This document shows positions 1 through 8,014 of a DNA stretch of 61,693 nt, in pieces. Source of the DNA: Lachnospiraceae bacterium (lineage in GTDB: Bacteria; Bacillota; Clostridia; Lachnospirales; Lachnospiraceae). The notes below the pieces were generated by a model. It was not told the origin of the DNA, did not search any database, and saw only the letters and a program-made list of their open reading frames with translations. How positions within the stretch are numbered: the first letter of the stretch is position 1; each line of letters begins with the position of its first letter. The position numbers were made by a program, and so were the translations under genes. The stretch spans positions 1 through 61,693 of the forward strand of contig CAJTDK010000020.1 in the NCBI GenBank assembly GCA_910575105.1, read 5' to 3'.

Positions 1-182
1 CACAAGAACCTTGACATCTGAAGAAGCCTAAAACCATAGTTATAGGGATAGTCTGCCCTTTTTTAGGGCTCTTTGTAGGTATTTCTATGCTGGAAGCAGT
101 CTAAAGGTGTTTTCAGAGGTTCTTATAGTGCCATGAATAATTCAGGTTTAGTTTAAGTTTTTACCATACTCCGCTTTTCCCA

Positions 183-685
183 TTAAAAAACCTCATTCTC
201 CGGCTCAAAATATTCCGACAGGGAAAGATACAATTCTTTTGGACGATCTGGCAGATAATTCTCATAGCTGCAAATATCTGCTCTGTGTGGTTTGTGTATT
301 CCACCTGCACCCGCCATGACGGATTTCCCTCCGGTTCCTTTGTGGGCTGTACTTTCAATCCATTCTTCAAATCTTCTATGAAAAAATCTTCTTTCCCATC
401 AAAAAACGGGTCATAATCCCCCTCATCAGGACGCAGGGAATAGTCTTGCTCCCACATAAAAATTTCCAATGTATGCACGATATACCACAACAGCTTCGCC
501 ATCTGCCCGCCCTCCAGCGTGACAGGCTGCTCAACATCCCCCGTCTGAAAATCCGTCATGGTAAGCACACAGCTTTTCCGGTCAATGGTAAAACGGCAGT
601 CAGTCATTTCCATATCGCCATACCCATCGTAAACCTCCGTATGCACTTCAAAAGACAGTGTATTGATGACCAGCTGATTTTTCAT
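183..685 (-). pseudogene. Hypothetical protein gene, frameshifted near its 3' end
   Basis: The reading frame from the ATG at 685 encodes an acidic, soluble-looking protein that I do not recognise. The open frame extends upstream to 772, but that part lies in sequence resembling a group II intron and has no ribosome binding site. Near position 280 the frame switches. The current frame runs on to a basic, unnatural tail ending at 161, while the neighbouring frame gives a much more protein-like ending (YENYLPDRPKELYLSLSEYF and so on) with a stop at 183-185. I infer a single-base frameshift. No strong Shine-Dalgarno sequence is visible before 685, so the 5' end may also be fused. Probably a decayed accessory gene from a mobile element. 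Confidence 0.5.
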
Positions 686-734
686 GGCATTTTGCTCTGC
701 ATGGGGAAAGCAGGCATTGAAAACCTCCCGTGCC

Positions 735-826
735 GTTTCTGCCACTTCCGGCTTCGGCTGTATCCTTCCCACTGCCGGGCGGATTGGGGACTTTCACCCG
801 TTAGAACGTGTGCCCACCAGGCGCAC
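735..826 (-). mobile_element. 5' remnant of a group IIC intron
   Basis: Read on the minus strand from 826, the sequence begins GTGCGCCTGG and continues with GGGTGAAAGTCCC and ACAGCCGAAG, which resemble domain I of bacterial group IIC introns. It starts directly after the T-run of a transcription terminator hairpin (832-868), which is the known insertion preference of this intron class. No reverse transcriptase or domain V/VI is visible; the similarity fades near 735 and an unrelated reading frame follows. I infer a truncated intron. The 3' boundary is approximate. Confidence 0.55.
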
Positions 827-868
827 CAAAAAAGGACAGTCCTATTCGTTAGAATAAGATTGTCCTTT
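826..868 (-). terminator. Intrinsic terminator downstream of hemZ
   Basis: On the minus strand an 8-bp stem (AAAGGACA/TGTCCTTT), extended by a CTTATTC/GAATAGG arm and a 4-nt loop, is followed by TTTTTT. It lies 120 bp after the hemZ stop and should end the recJ-apt-rel-hemZ transcription unit. Confidence 0.8.
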
Positions 869-929
869 AAGGCACAATATTCAGGTTTTCTCATTTATTG
901 CGTATTATTCCGTACTATCAAATAAAAAT

Positions 930-970
930 TTGATGTACTTTTGATGTACTTTTCACCATTTCTTGTACTT
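930..970. repeat. Short direct repeats TTGATGTACTT
   Basis: TTGATGTACTT occurs twice in tandem (930-940, 941-951) and a partial TTGTACTT follows at 963-970, just beyond the hemZ stop. Arrays like this can be integrase arm sites or the edge of an excised element; no integrase gene is present here. Function unknown. Confidence 0.4.
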
Positions 971-989
971 TGAGGGAATGAAGAAGTGA

Positions 990-2402
990 TTAAAAATCCG
1001 TGAGCAGCTTCCGCTTTCTCTCAATCATTTCGTCTATTTTTTGTATATATATAGCCACATCCTTCACATTCTCGCTTCGCTCGATCTGCCCGTCAGGGTA
1101 TACCCTTTTCGAGATACTACCGGCCCCGCAGGCAACTATGGTCTGTTTTTCCTCCATAATAAGTATATTGTATATTCCTGCTTTTTCAACCTTTGCATAG
1201 CCCACATTTTCAAAATTCCCGGCAATATTTTTCTGGCGGTAAAGGTAATAGGGCGACATCCCCATCCTCTCTGCCGACCTGGCCGCCTCTTCGATCATAT
1301 GCCCGATGCAGCCGGCGTCCTCTGTCTCCTGCCGCTCCATCCTCGCCGCCCGCTTGATGGCAAGGGAATGAACGGTGAGATTATCCGGCGCCAATGACTC
1401 GATCTGCCGCAGTGTATCCTTCGCCTCCTCTTCCGTCTCCCCCGGAAGTCCCATGATCAGATCCATGTTGATATTGTCAAAGCCCATCTTACGCGCGAGG
1501 GTGAATGCTCTCTTCACTTCCTCTGCCGTGTGCTTTCTGCCGATCCTGTCAAGAGTACGCTGCTGCATGGTCTGGGGATTGATGGAGATCCTGGTGATCC
1601 CATGAGCTTTTAAGACCGCAAGCTTTCCCTGCGTAACGCTGTCTGGGCGCCCCGCCTCCACCGTATATTCCAGCAGATGTTCCCTGGAAAAATGCGTATC
1701 AATGCAGGATAGAAGCCGCTCAAGCTGCGCTTCCTCCAGAGTGGTCGGCGTCCCTCCGCCGATGTATACCGTATTGAGCCGCTTTCCCCCAGACACCCCT
1801 GCGATAAACCGAAGCTCCTTACACACCGCGTCCAGATAATCATCCATACGGTCCTTCCACACCGCCAGCTCTCCTGAGCTGAAGGAGCAGTAGGCGCAGA
1901 CCGTGGGGCAAAAGGGAATCCCCACATAAAGGCTGTACCCGTCCGCCGTATCCAACCTTTCAAGAAGCGCTCTCTCCCTGACTGCGATCTGCCATGCAAG
2001 CTCTGATTTTTCCCGGCTCACCAGATAATCTTCCATAAACCACCGGACAAAATCCGCCTTCTCCATCCCTTCACCAAGCTTTTTCATGACAAGCTTGGTG
2101 GGACGTACGCCCATCAGGATCCCCCAGGCGAGGGAACGCCCCGTCTGTGCCTGAAGCTGGCGGTAGAGGATGGTATCAAGCAGATGCTTCTGCTCCCTGC
2201 CGTCCGTCCGCCCGGTATCCCGCAAGTCAAGCCCAGGCTTTTTGGCCGCCACAGCCACCACTATTCCGTCCTTGACCACCGTTACATAATTAGAGGCTTT
2301 TTCCTCTATCTGCGAAACGACCTCTGCAGACGGATAAAAAGCCTTTGTCATATGGTACGCATTATAAATATATGTCTCTTCCCTGCATATCACCTGTATC
2401 AT
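990..2402 (-). CDS. hemZ: HemZ, radical SAM coproporphyrinogen dehydrogenase-like protein
   Basis: This 470-residue protein has a radical SAM cluster motif, FCPTVCAYC, with Cys165, Cys169 and Cys172, followed by the SAM-binding GGGTPT at 215-220. The N-terminal extension before the cluster is typical of the HemZ branch rather than HemN/HemW. The family is assigned to oxygen-independent decarboxylation of coproporphyrinogen III, but heme synthesis is often incomplete in these anaerobes, so the real substrate is uncertain. It is the last gene of the minus-strand run recJ, apt, rel, MBL hydrolase, hemZ, a common Lachnospiraceae order, and is followed by a strong terminator. Confidence 0.9.
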   Translation of the reverse strand: MIQVICREETYIYNAYHMTKAFYPSAEVVSQIEEKASNYVTVVKDGIVVAVAAKKPGLDLRDTGRTDGREQKHLLDTILYRQLQAQTGRSLAWGILMGVRPTKLVMKKLGEGMEKADFVRWFMEDYLVSREKSELAWQIAVRERALLERLDTADGYSLYVGIPFCPTVCAYCSFSSGELAVWKDRMDDYLDAVCKELRFIAGVSGGKRLNTVYIGGGTPTTLEEAQLERLLSCIDTHFSREHLLEYTVEAGRPDSVTQGKLAVLKAHGITRISINPQTMQQRTLDRIGRKHTAEEVKRAFTLARKMGFDNINMDLIMGLPGETEEEAKDTLRQIESLAPDNLTVHSLAIKRAARMERQETEDAGCIGHMIEEAARSAERMGMSPYYLYRQKNIAGNFENVGYAKVEKAGIYNILIMEEKQTIVACGAGSISKRVYPDGQIERSENVKDVAIYIQKIDEMIERKRKLLTDF

Positions 2403-2440
2403 ACATGCTATCTCCTAAGTATATCACAACCGGGTATGGC

Positions 2441-2479
2441 CTAGTGTTCCATCCGGTTTCTAACAGGATGGAGCACTAG
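2441..2479. repeat. Intergenic hairpin between MBL gene and hemZ
   Basis: CTAGTGTTCCATCC and GGATGGAGCACTAG form a 14-bp stem (one G-U or mismatch) with an 11-nt loop. No T-run follows on either strand, so it is not a classical terminator. It may be an mRNA processing or stability element in the polycistronic message. Confidence 0.6.
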
Positions 2480-2485
2480 TACACT

Positions 2486-3106
2486 CTACACAAACGGATT
2501 ATGGATTTTCTCATAACCGATGGTGGTCTCTCCCATATGCCCCGGATAGACGTGTGTCCCGTCCGGGAGCTTTAACAGCTTTTCCTTGACAGAATGCATA
2601 AGATCCGATGTGCTGCTGGTCTCAAAATCCGTTCTTCCCACCGAGCACTGGAACAGTGTGTCGCCGCTGAAAAGCACATTCTCTGACGCGATATAATAGC
2701 AGCATCCGCCCCACGTATGGCCCGGTGTATGGATTACCTCAAAGGTATAGCCCGCAAGATCCAAAGTCTGTCTGTCCCTCAGATACTGCGCTCCAGAAAA
2801 GGTATAACCCGCCGTATAAGTGGAAGACTGATTGAGTCTCGCATCATTCATCACCTTCTCATCATCCTCATGGACATAGACCGGCACCGGATATCTCTCC
2901 AAAAATCCGTCTATCCCCATAATATGGTCAAAATGTCCGTGGGTCAGAAGGATCGCCTCGATCTTAAGCTCCTGTTCCTCAATATAATCCAGAATCTTCT
3001 TCGGACACGCCGCAGGGTCAACGATGACTGCCTTCTTCGTCTCCTCATTTACCGCCAGATAACAGTTGGTGCTGATAATCCCTGTCACAAATCTCTCTAC
3101 TTTCAT
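2486..3106 (-). CDS. MBL-fold metallo-hydrolase, glyoxalase II-like
   Basis: A 206-residue soluble metallo-beta-lactamase-fold protein. The metal motif THGHFDH is at 55-61, with further ligands in HTPGH (His130) and SGDT (Asp149), and a C-terminal YPGH. This set is typical of short hydroxyacylglutathione hydrolase-like proteins (YqgX/GloB type); the physiological thioester is unknown. Its ATG shares one base with the rel stop codon (TAATG), so it is probably translationally coupled to rel. It lacks the C-terminal domain of true glyoxalase II, so a generic label is safer. Confidence 0.85.
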   Translation of the reverse strand: MKVERFVTGIISTNCYLAVNEETKKAVIVDPAACPKKILDYIEEQELKIEAILLTHGHFDHIMGIDGFLERYPVPVYVHEDDEKVMNDARLNQSSTYTAGYTFSGAQYLRDRQTLDLAGYTFEVIHTPGHTWGGCCYYIASENVLFSGDTLFQCSVGRTDFETSSTSDLMHSVKEKLLKLPDGTHVYPGHMGETTIGYEKIHNPFV

Positions 3107-5469
3107 TAACCCGTTGTCCTTTCAATATCAATCACGCTCTCAAGCTGGCTGAGCTTTGAGATCACCTTCTCTAGCTCCGACCTGCCGTGAACGATAAATC
3201 CTGTCTCAATGGTAGCCATCCCCTGCTTATTCGTGCGGATATTCATGGACTTCACGTCCACTCCGTTCTCCGTAAAGATCCTGGTCACTTCCATCAGAAG
3301 TCCCTGCTTATCGTAAGCAAACATCTTGATCTCGGCAAGGTACTGCCCTCCTGCCTTCTCTGCCACTCCGCCTTCCCACTCGGCGTCGATAAGCCTTGCC
3401 CGCTCTGCCTCCGTCAGGTGAATCATATTCACGCAGTCTGTCCGATGGATAGACAAGCCCCTTCCTCTCGTGACAAAGCCCACGATCTCATCTCCCGGCA
3501 CAGGATTGCAGCACCGTGAAAAACGGACTGCCACGTCATCAATTCCCTTGACAACGATACCGCTCTTTGATTTGGCGATGTGAACCTTGTTCCTGGCTGC
3601 CTCGGCAAGCTTTCCTAAGACAACCTCGTTGGTCATCTCCTGCTTGTGCTCTTTTCCATACTCCTCCACAAGCCGGTTTACCACCTGGCCTTCCTTAAGG
3701 CCGCCGTGTCCGATGGCCGCAAGCACCGAATCCCAGTCCTTAAAGCCGTATTTGTTCTGGACAATCTCCATATATCTCGGCTGCAGCACATCCGGGGGAT
3801 TGATGGACTTTGTCTTGCAGTAGGACGTGATCATATCCTTTCCCCTGATGATGTTCTCTTCCTTGAACTCCTTCTTGAACCACTGGTTGATCTTGGTCTT
3901 CGCCTGGGTGCTCTTGACAATATTCAGCCAGTCCCGGCTTGGCCCTTTGGAATTCTGGGATGTGAGGATCTCGATCCTGTCGCCGTTCTGGATCTTATAG
4001 TCGATCGTCACAAGCTTCCCGTTCACCCTGGCCCCTACCATCTTATTGCCCACGGCGCTGTGGATCGCATAGGCAAAATCAATAGGCGTAGAGCCATTGG
4101 GAAGGTTCTTCACATCCCCCTGTGGGGTGAAGCAGTAGACATCCTCCGCAAAAAGATCCAGATCGCCCTTTAAGAGGCTTAAAAATTCCCGATTGTCTGA
4201 CATATCCTGCTGCCACTCTAAGATCTGTCTTAACCAGCTTAGCTTCTCCTCCTCCTGGACCTTCACATTCTTCTTCCTGTTCTGTGACTCCTTATATTTC
4301 CAGTGGGCGGCAATACCGTACTCAGCGGTCTTATGCATCTCCACCGTCCGGATCTGGATCTCAAAAGGCTGGCCTGCCGTACTCTGACCCACTGTACTCA
4401 TCAGCGTCGTGTGGAGGGACTGGTACATATTCGGCTTGGGCATGGCGATATAATCCTTAAAACGTCCCGGAATCGGCGTGTACAATTCGTGGATCACCCC
4501 CAAGGCCGCATAGCAGTCCTTCACCGACTCCACAATGATACGTACCGCGAACAGATCGTAGATCTGATCCACTGTCTTATCCTGGTTCACCATCTTCTTA
4601 TAGATGCTGAAAAAATGCTTCACCCGCCCGCTTACCTCTGCCTTGATCTTGGAGTTCTTCATGTGGTCGGACACTTCCTTAACGATCTGGTCTACGAACT
4701 CCTCCCGCTCTGTCTTTCTGGCATTGATCTGCTTTACCAGATCGAAAAACACTTCCGGCTCGTAATACTTCAAGGACAGATCGTCAAGCTCTGTCTTGAT
4801 CTTGGATATACCAAGCCTGTGGGCGATGGGGGCATAGATATCCATCGTCTCCTTCGCCTTCTCCTTCTGCTTGGCAGGCGTCATAAACTGAAGGGTCCGC
4901 ATATTGTGAAGGCGGTCCGCAAGCTTAATGATAATGACCCGGATGTCCTTGGCCATGGCGAGGAACATCTTCCGCAGATTCTCCGCCTGTACCTCAAGCT
5001 TATCCGCGGAGTAGGAAAGCTGCCCTAACTTTGTCACTCCGTCCACCAGAAGGCATACATCCTCCCCGAACTCTTCCTTTAACGTCTCCTCCCCGATCTT
5101 CGTATCCTCGATCACATCGTGCATCATCCCCGCCGCGATCGTCTCCTTATCCATCTCAAGCTCCGCCAGGATGATCGCCACCCACAGCGGATGTACGATA
5201 TATGGCTCGCCGGATTTGCGAAGCTGCTCCCCGTGCGCCTTCTTCGCAAGCTGGTACGCCTTAGAGATCATCGTGACATCGGTGGACGGATGGTATTTCC
5301 GGATGCAGGCAATCAACATGTCATAGAGCTTATCCGGGTCTTCATAATCCTTCGGCGCTTTGATCGCATGGCCGTCTACCACCTCCAGACCAAGTGACAG
5401 ATCCTTTGTAACTGCAGATGATGCAATCCGGTTGTCCAGTGATTCATACGTCGTTTTCCTTTCTGACAT
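3106..5469 (-). CDS. relA: Bifunctional (p)ppGpp synthetase/hydrolase Rel
   Basis: A full-length 787-residue Rel/SpoT-family enzyme that makes and degrades the stringent-response alarmone. The N-terminal HD hydrolase domain holds an intact HD pair (MMHDVIED, about 115-122) plus His93. The synthetase domain (about 240-390) includes RVKHFFSIYKKM and DLFAVRIIV. A TGS domain follows (about 430-490), and a C-terminal ACT domain (about 705-787, EIKMFAYDKQGLLMEVTRIF). Both catalytic domains look intact, so it should be bifunctional. It is preceded by apt and shares its stop codon with the MBL gene start. Confidence 0.95.
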   Translation of the reverse strand: MSERKTTYESLDNRIASSAVTKDLSLGLEVVDGHAIKAPKDYEDPDKLYDMLIACIRKYHPSTDVTMISKAYQLAKKAHGEQLRKSGEPYIVHPLWVAIILAELEMDKETIAAGMMHDVIEDTKIGEETLKEEFGEDVCLLVDGVTKLGQLSYSADKLEVQAENLRKMFLAMAKDIRVIIIKLADRLHNMRTLQFMTPAKQKEKAKETMDIYAPIAHRLGISKIKTELDDLSLKYYEPEVFFDLVKQINARKTEREEFVDQIVKEVSDHMKNSKIKAEVSGRVKHFFSIYKKMVNQDKTVDQIYDLFAVRIIVESVKDCYAALGVIHELYTPIPGRFKDYIAMPKPNMYQSLHTTLMSTVGQSTAGQPFEIQIRTVEMHKTAEYGIAAHWKYKESQNRKKNVKVQEEEKLSWLRQILEWQQDMSDNREFLSLLKGDLDLFAEDVYCFTPQGDVKNLPNGSTPIDFAYAIHSAVGNKMVGARVNGKLVTIDYKIQNGDRIEILTSQNSKGPSRDWLNIVKSTQAKTKINQWFKKEFKEENIIRGKDMITSYCKTKSINPPDVLQPRYMEIVQNKYGFKDWDSVLAAIGHGGLKEGQVVNRLVEEYGKEHKQEMTNEVVLGKLAEAARNKVHIAKSKSGIVVKGIDDVAVRFSRCCNPVPGDEIVGFVTRGRGLSIHRTDCVNMIHLTEAERARLIDAEWEGGVAEKAGGQYLAEIKMFAYDKQGLLMEVTRIFTENGVDVKSMNIRTNKQGMATIETGFIVHGRSELEKVISKLSQLESVIDIERTTG

Positions 5470-5525
5470 ATTACTGCCTCCTTCCTTTAAAAATATGATA
5501 AGGGTAACATCTGTACATGCCCCGG

Positions 5526-6050
5526 TTATTTCCCCGGATAAATAATCACAGAATCCACATCGTATCCTGACAGCTTCTCTCTTCCCTTAAGTCCGGCAAG
5601 CTCCATCAGGAATACGCACTTCACCACTTCCCCGCCGAGTCCTTCGATCAGCTCTATGATCGCCGCATTGGTCCCTCCTGTGGCGATCAGGTCATCTATG
5701 ATCACTACCTTCTGCCCCTTCTTAACGGCATCCTTATGGATCTCGATCTCGGCGGTACCGTATTCCAGCTCATAAGTAACGGAAGCAGTCTCGCAGGGAA
5801 GCTTTCCTTTTTTCCGGATCGGGATAAAGGGCTTGTGCAGATTATAGGCTATAGGCACCCCGAAGATAAACCCGCGGGATTCCGGCCCTGCGATGACATC
5901 GAACTCCACGCCCTTTAACTTCTCCTGCATCAGGTCAATAGCAAGAGCAAGCCCGTCGGCATTCTGGAGGACGCTGGTCACATCCCTGAAAATGATCCCC
6001 GGCTCGGGAAAGTCCGGTATGCTTCTTACATATTCCTCTATTGGTTTCAT
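5526..6050 (-). CDS. apt: Adenine phosphoribosyltransferase
   Basis: Converts adenine and PRPP to AMP in purine salvage. The PRPP-binding signature VVIIDDLIATGGTN is intact at about residues 115-128, and total length (174 aa) matches bacterial Apt. The start is placed at the second ATG (6050) because GGAGAG lies six bases upstream of it; the ATG at 6056 has the same Shine-Dalgarno almost touching it. It lies between recJ and rel. The three form a frequent Firmicutes block linking DNA repair, salvage and stringent response. Confidence 0.93.
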   Translation of the reverse strand: MKPIEEYVRSIPDFPEPGIIFRDVTSVLQNADGLALAIDLMQEKLKGVEFDVIAGPESRGFIFGVPIAYNLHKPFIPIRKKGKLPCETASVTYELEYGTAEIEIHKDAVKKGQKVVIIDDLIATGGTNAAIIELIEGLGGEVVKCVFLMELAGLKGREKLSGYDVDSVIIYPGK

Positions 6051-6148
6051 GGTCATCTCTCCGTTTCTCTTGTAAAATTACGTATATTACAGTATAGCAT
6101 CTTCTGACACGTTTTTCAAATATTTCCGAAAGGCAAAAGGGAGTTTCT

Positions 6149-7909
6149 TTAACGGTAGTGCGTGATGACGATCTGGGGAGTCCTTCTGCCCTGATATTCG
6201 TTGATTCCGGGATAGTAGGTGACTGACATGCTTATGTCCGATCCGCGCCCCCCAAGAAGCTTATCCCATGCGCCTTTGCCATACCTTTCTTCCAGATACG
6301 CCGAGAATGTGCCGATATCCCCGAAGAACATAGCGTCTATGGAAGTACGGGCCTGGTCGCGCACCTTCAATTTCAGCACATTATGATTCTTCCCAAGTAT
6401 CCGGCCTTCTAACAGGGAAATATTTCTCGCGGCGAAGACAGGCTTTGTATTTCCTTTTCCAAATGGCTCCAAAAGCTCAAGCTCCGCCACAAGCGCTTCT
6501 GTCACACAGGAAAAGGGCATCTCCATATCTATGGACACCTTCTCTGCCATATCCTGCTCAGTCAGGGTACAGTTCTCATTCAGTATCCGGCGAAGGAGAG
6601 GGATGTTCTCCTTCTTCAGGGACAGTCCTGCGGCAAGCTTATGCCCGCCGTACTTATCAAGCAGCTCCTTGCAGCGGTTCAAGCCTTCGTACATATGGTA
6701 GGCCTCGATGGACCGCCCGGAACCCTTCACCCCTTCTTGGGCATCCGTCAGGATAAAGACAGGCCGCATATACCGCTCCCTGATCCGCCCCGCCACGATG
6801 CCCGCCAGGCTCTCATGACAGTCCGGCAGATAGATGACAAGCACCCTGTCCTTTCCTTCCGGACTGCTTTCTATCAGTTCGGCCGCCTGCCTGACCGCCT
6901 CCTCGGTCATCTCCTTCCTGCTGTCATTAAGCGCCTTAAGATCTGCTGCCAGCACCTGTGCATCCCGCCAGGAGCCGGCCTGCAGGAGAGCAAGGGAGCG
7001 CTTCGCGGTAGCAAGCCGTCCGCCCGCATTCAGGCAGGGACCCAGCACAAAGCCGATATGGTAGGCGCCGATGCGGCCTTTATCGATCCCGGTACATGTA
7101 AGCAGCGCCTTAAGCCCCGGATTTTCCGTGGTCTTAAGCCGCATAAGCCCTTCCTTTACCAGGATCCGGTTCTCCCCTGCCAGATCCATCACATCTCCCA
7201 CCGTGGCGATCGCTACATTTTCCATAAGGTACAAAAGCTCGTCTGTACTGCGGCCGAAGGCAGCGTAAAGCTTCTCCAGCAACCGGTAGGCCACGGCCGC
7301 GCCGCAAAGCCCCTTGAAGGGATAGGCGCAGTCCGCCTGCTTCGGGTCGATGACGGCATCCGCCGGCGGGAGGATGTAACGTATTTCCCCTTCATGCTCC
7401 TCGAATGGCACCTCGTGGTGATCCGTCACGATCACGGTCATGCCGAGGCTCTTCCCGTAGGCGATCTCCTCTGCGGCCGCTATGCCGTTGTCACAGGTAA
7501 CCACCGTGTCCGTCCCGTCTTTATAGGCCCGCTCCATCAGCTCCATATTCAGCCCATAGCCGTCCTTTATCCGGTCAGGGATATCGCTGTCAGCGTCCGC
7601 TCCTAACCCGCCAAGCCCTTTAAGCAGAATATAAGTAGCATTCACCCCGTCAATATCATAATCGCCGATGACCCGGATCTTTTTCTTTTCCTCAATCTTC
7701 CTTTTCAGAATGCCGGCCGCCTTCTCCATATCCTTCATCAGGCTCCCGTCCGAAAGGTCAGTAAGCTTTCCGTTCAGATACCTTTCGATCGCCTCGTCGC
7801 CTACAATCTCCCTGTTCCGGATCAGGCAGGCAAGCCGGGGACTGATATGAAATCTCCGGGCGATCCGGTCAAACTCAGCGCCCTTTCTTAACAACACCCA
7901 CTGCTCCAT
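6149..7909 (-). CDS. recJ: RecJ-like single-stranded DNA exonuclease (DHH family)
   Basis: A DHH/DHHA1-family phosphoesterase of about 586 residues with the expected N-terminal motifs GDYDIDGVNAT, VTCDNGI and VTDHHE, then a DHHA1 region containing GSGRS and the GGHKLAAG motif. RecJ degrades single-stranded DNA 5' to 3' in recombination and repair. The start at 7909 (or 7915) follows AGGAGG closely; the reading frame extends a few codons upstream to a TTG, but that overlaps the Shine-Dalgarno. Slightly shorter than long Bacillus RecJ, consistent with a compact clostridial form. Confidence 0.88.
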   Translation of the reverse strand: MEQWVLLRKGAEFDRIARRFHISPRLACLIRNREIVGDEAIERYLNGKLTDLSDGSLMKDMEKAAGILKRKIEEKKKIRVIGDYDIDGVNATYILLKGLGGLGADADSDIPDRIKDGYGLNMELMERAYKDGTDTVVTCDNGIAAAEEIAYGKSLGMTVIVTDHHEVPFEEHEGEIRYILPPADAVIDPKQADCAYPFKGLCGAAVAYRLLEKLYAAFGRSTDELLYLMENVAIATVGDVMDLAGENRILVKEGLMRLKTTENPGLKALLTCTGIDKGRIGAYHIGFVLGPCLNAGGRLATAKRSLALLQAGSWRDAQVLAADLKALNDSRKEMTEEAVRQAAELIESSPEGKDRVLVIYLPDCHESLAGIVAGRIRERYMRPVFILTDAQEGVKGSGRSIEAYHMYEGLNRCKELLDKYGGHKLAAGLSLKKENIPLLRRILNENCTLTEQDMAEKVSIDMEMPFSCVTEALVAELELLEPFGKGNTKPVFAARNISLLEGRILGKNHNVLKLKVRDQARTSIDAMFFGDIGTFSAYLEERYGKGAWDKLLGGRGSDISMSVTYYPGINEYQGRRTPQIVITHYR

Positions 7910-8014
7910 TATCATTTCCCTCCTAAACAATTCGCCGATGAAAAACAGCCGCCGTCATCTTCAAAATATCGTCTCCAGATGACAGTGGCTGTCCTATTTC
8001 CAGTTGCTTATCTC

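Noticed and set aside
6641-7606. Long plus-strand reading frame opposite recJ
   Set aside because: It is antisense to conserved RecJ motifs and its product is His/Arg/Pro-rich shadow sequence.
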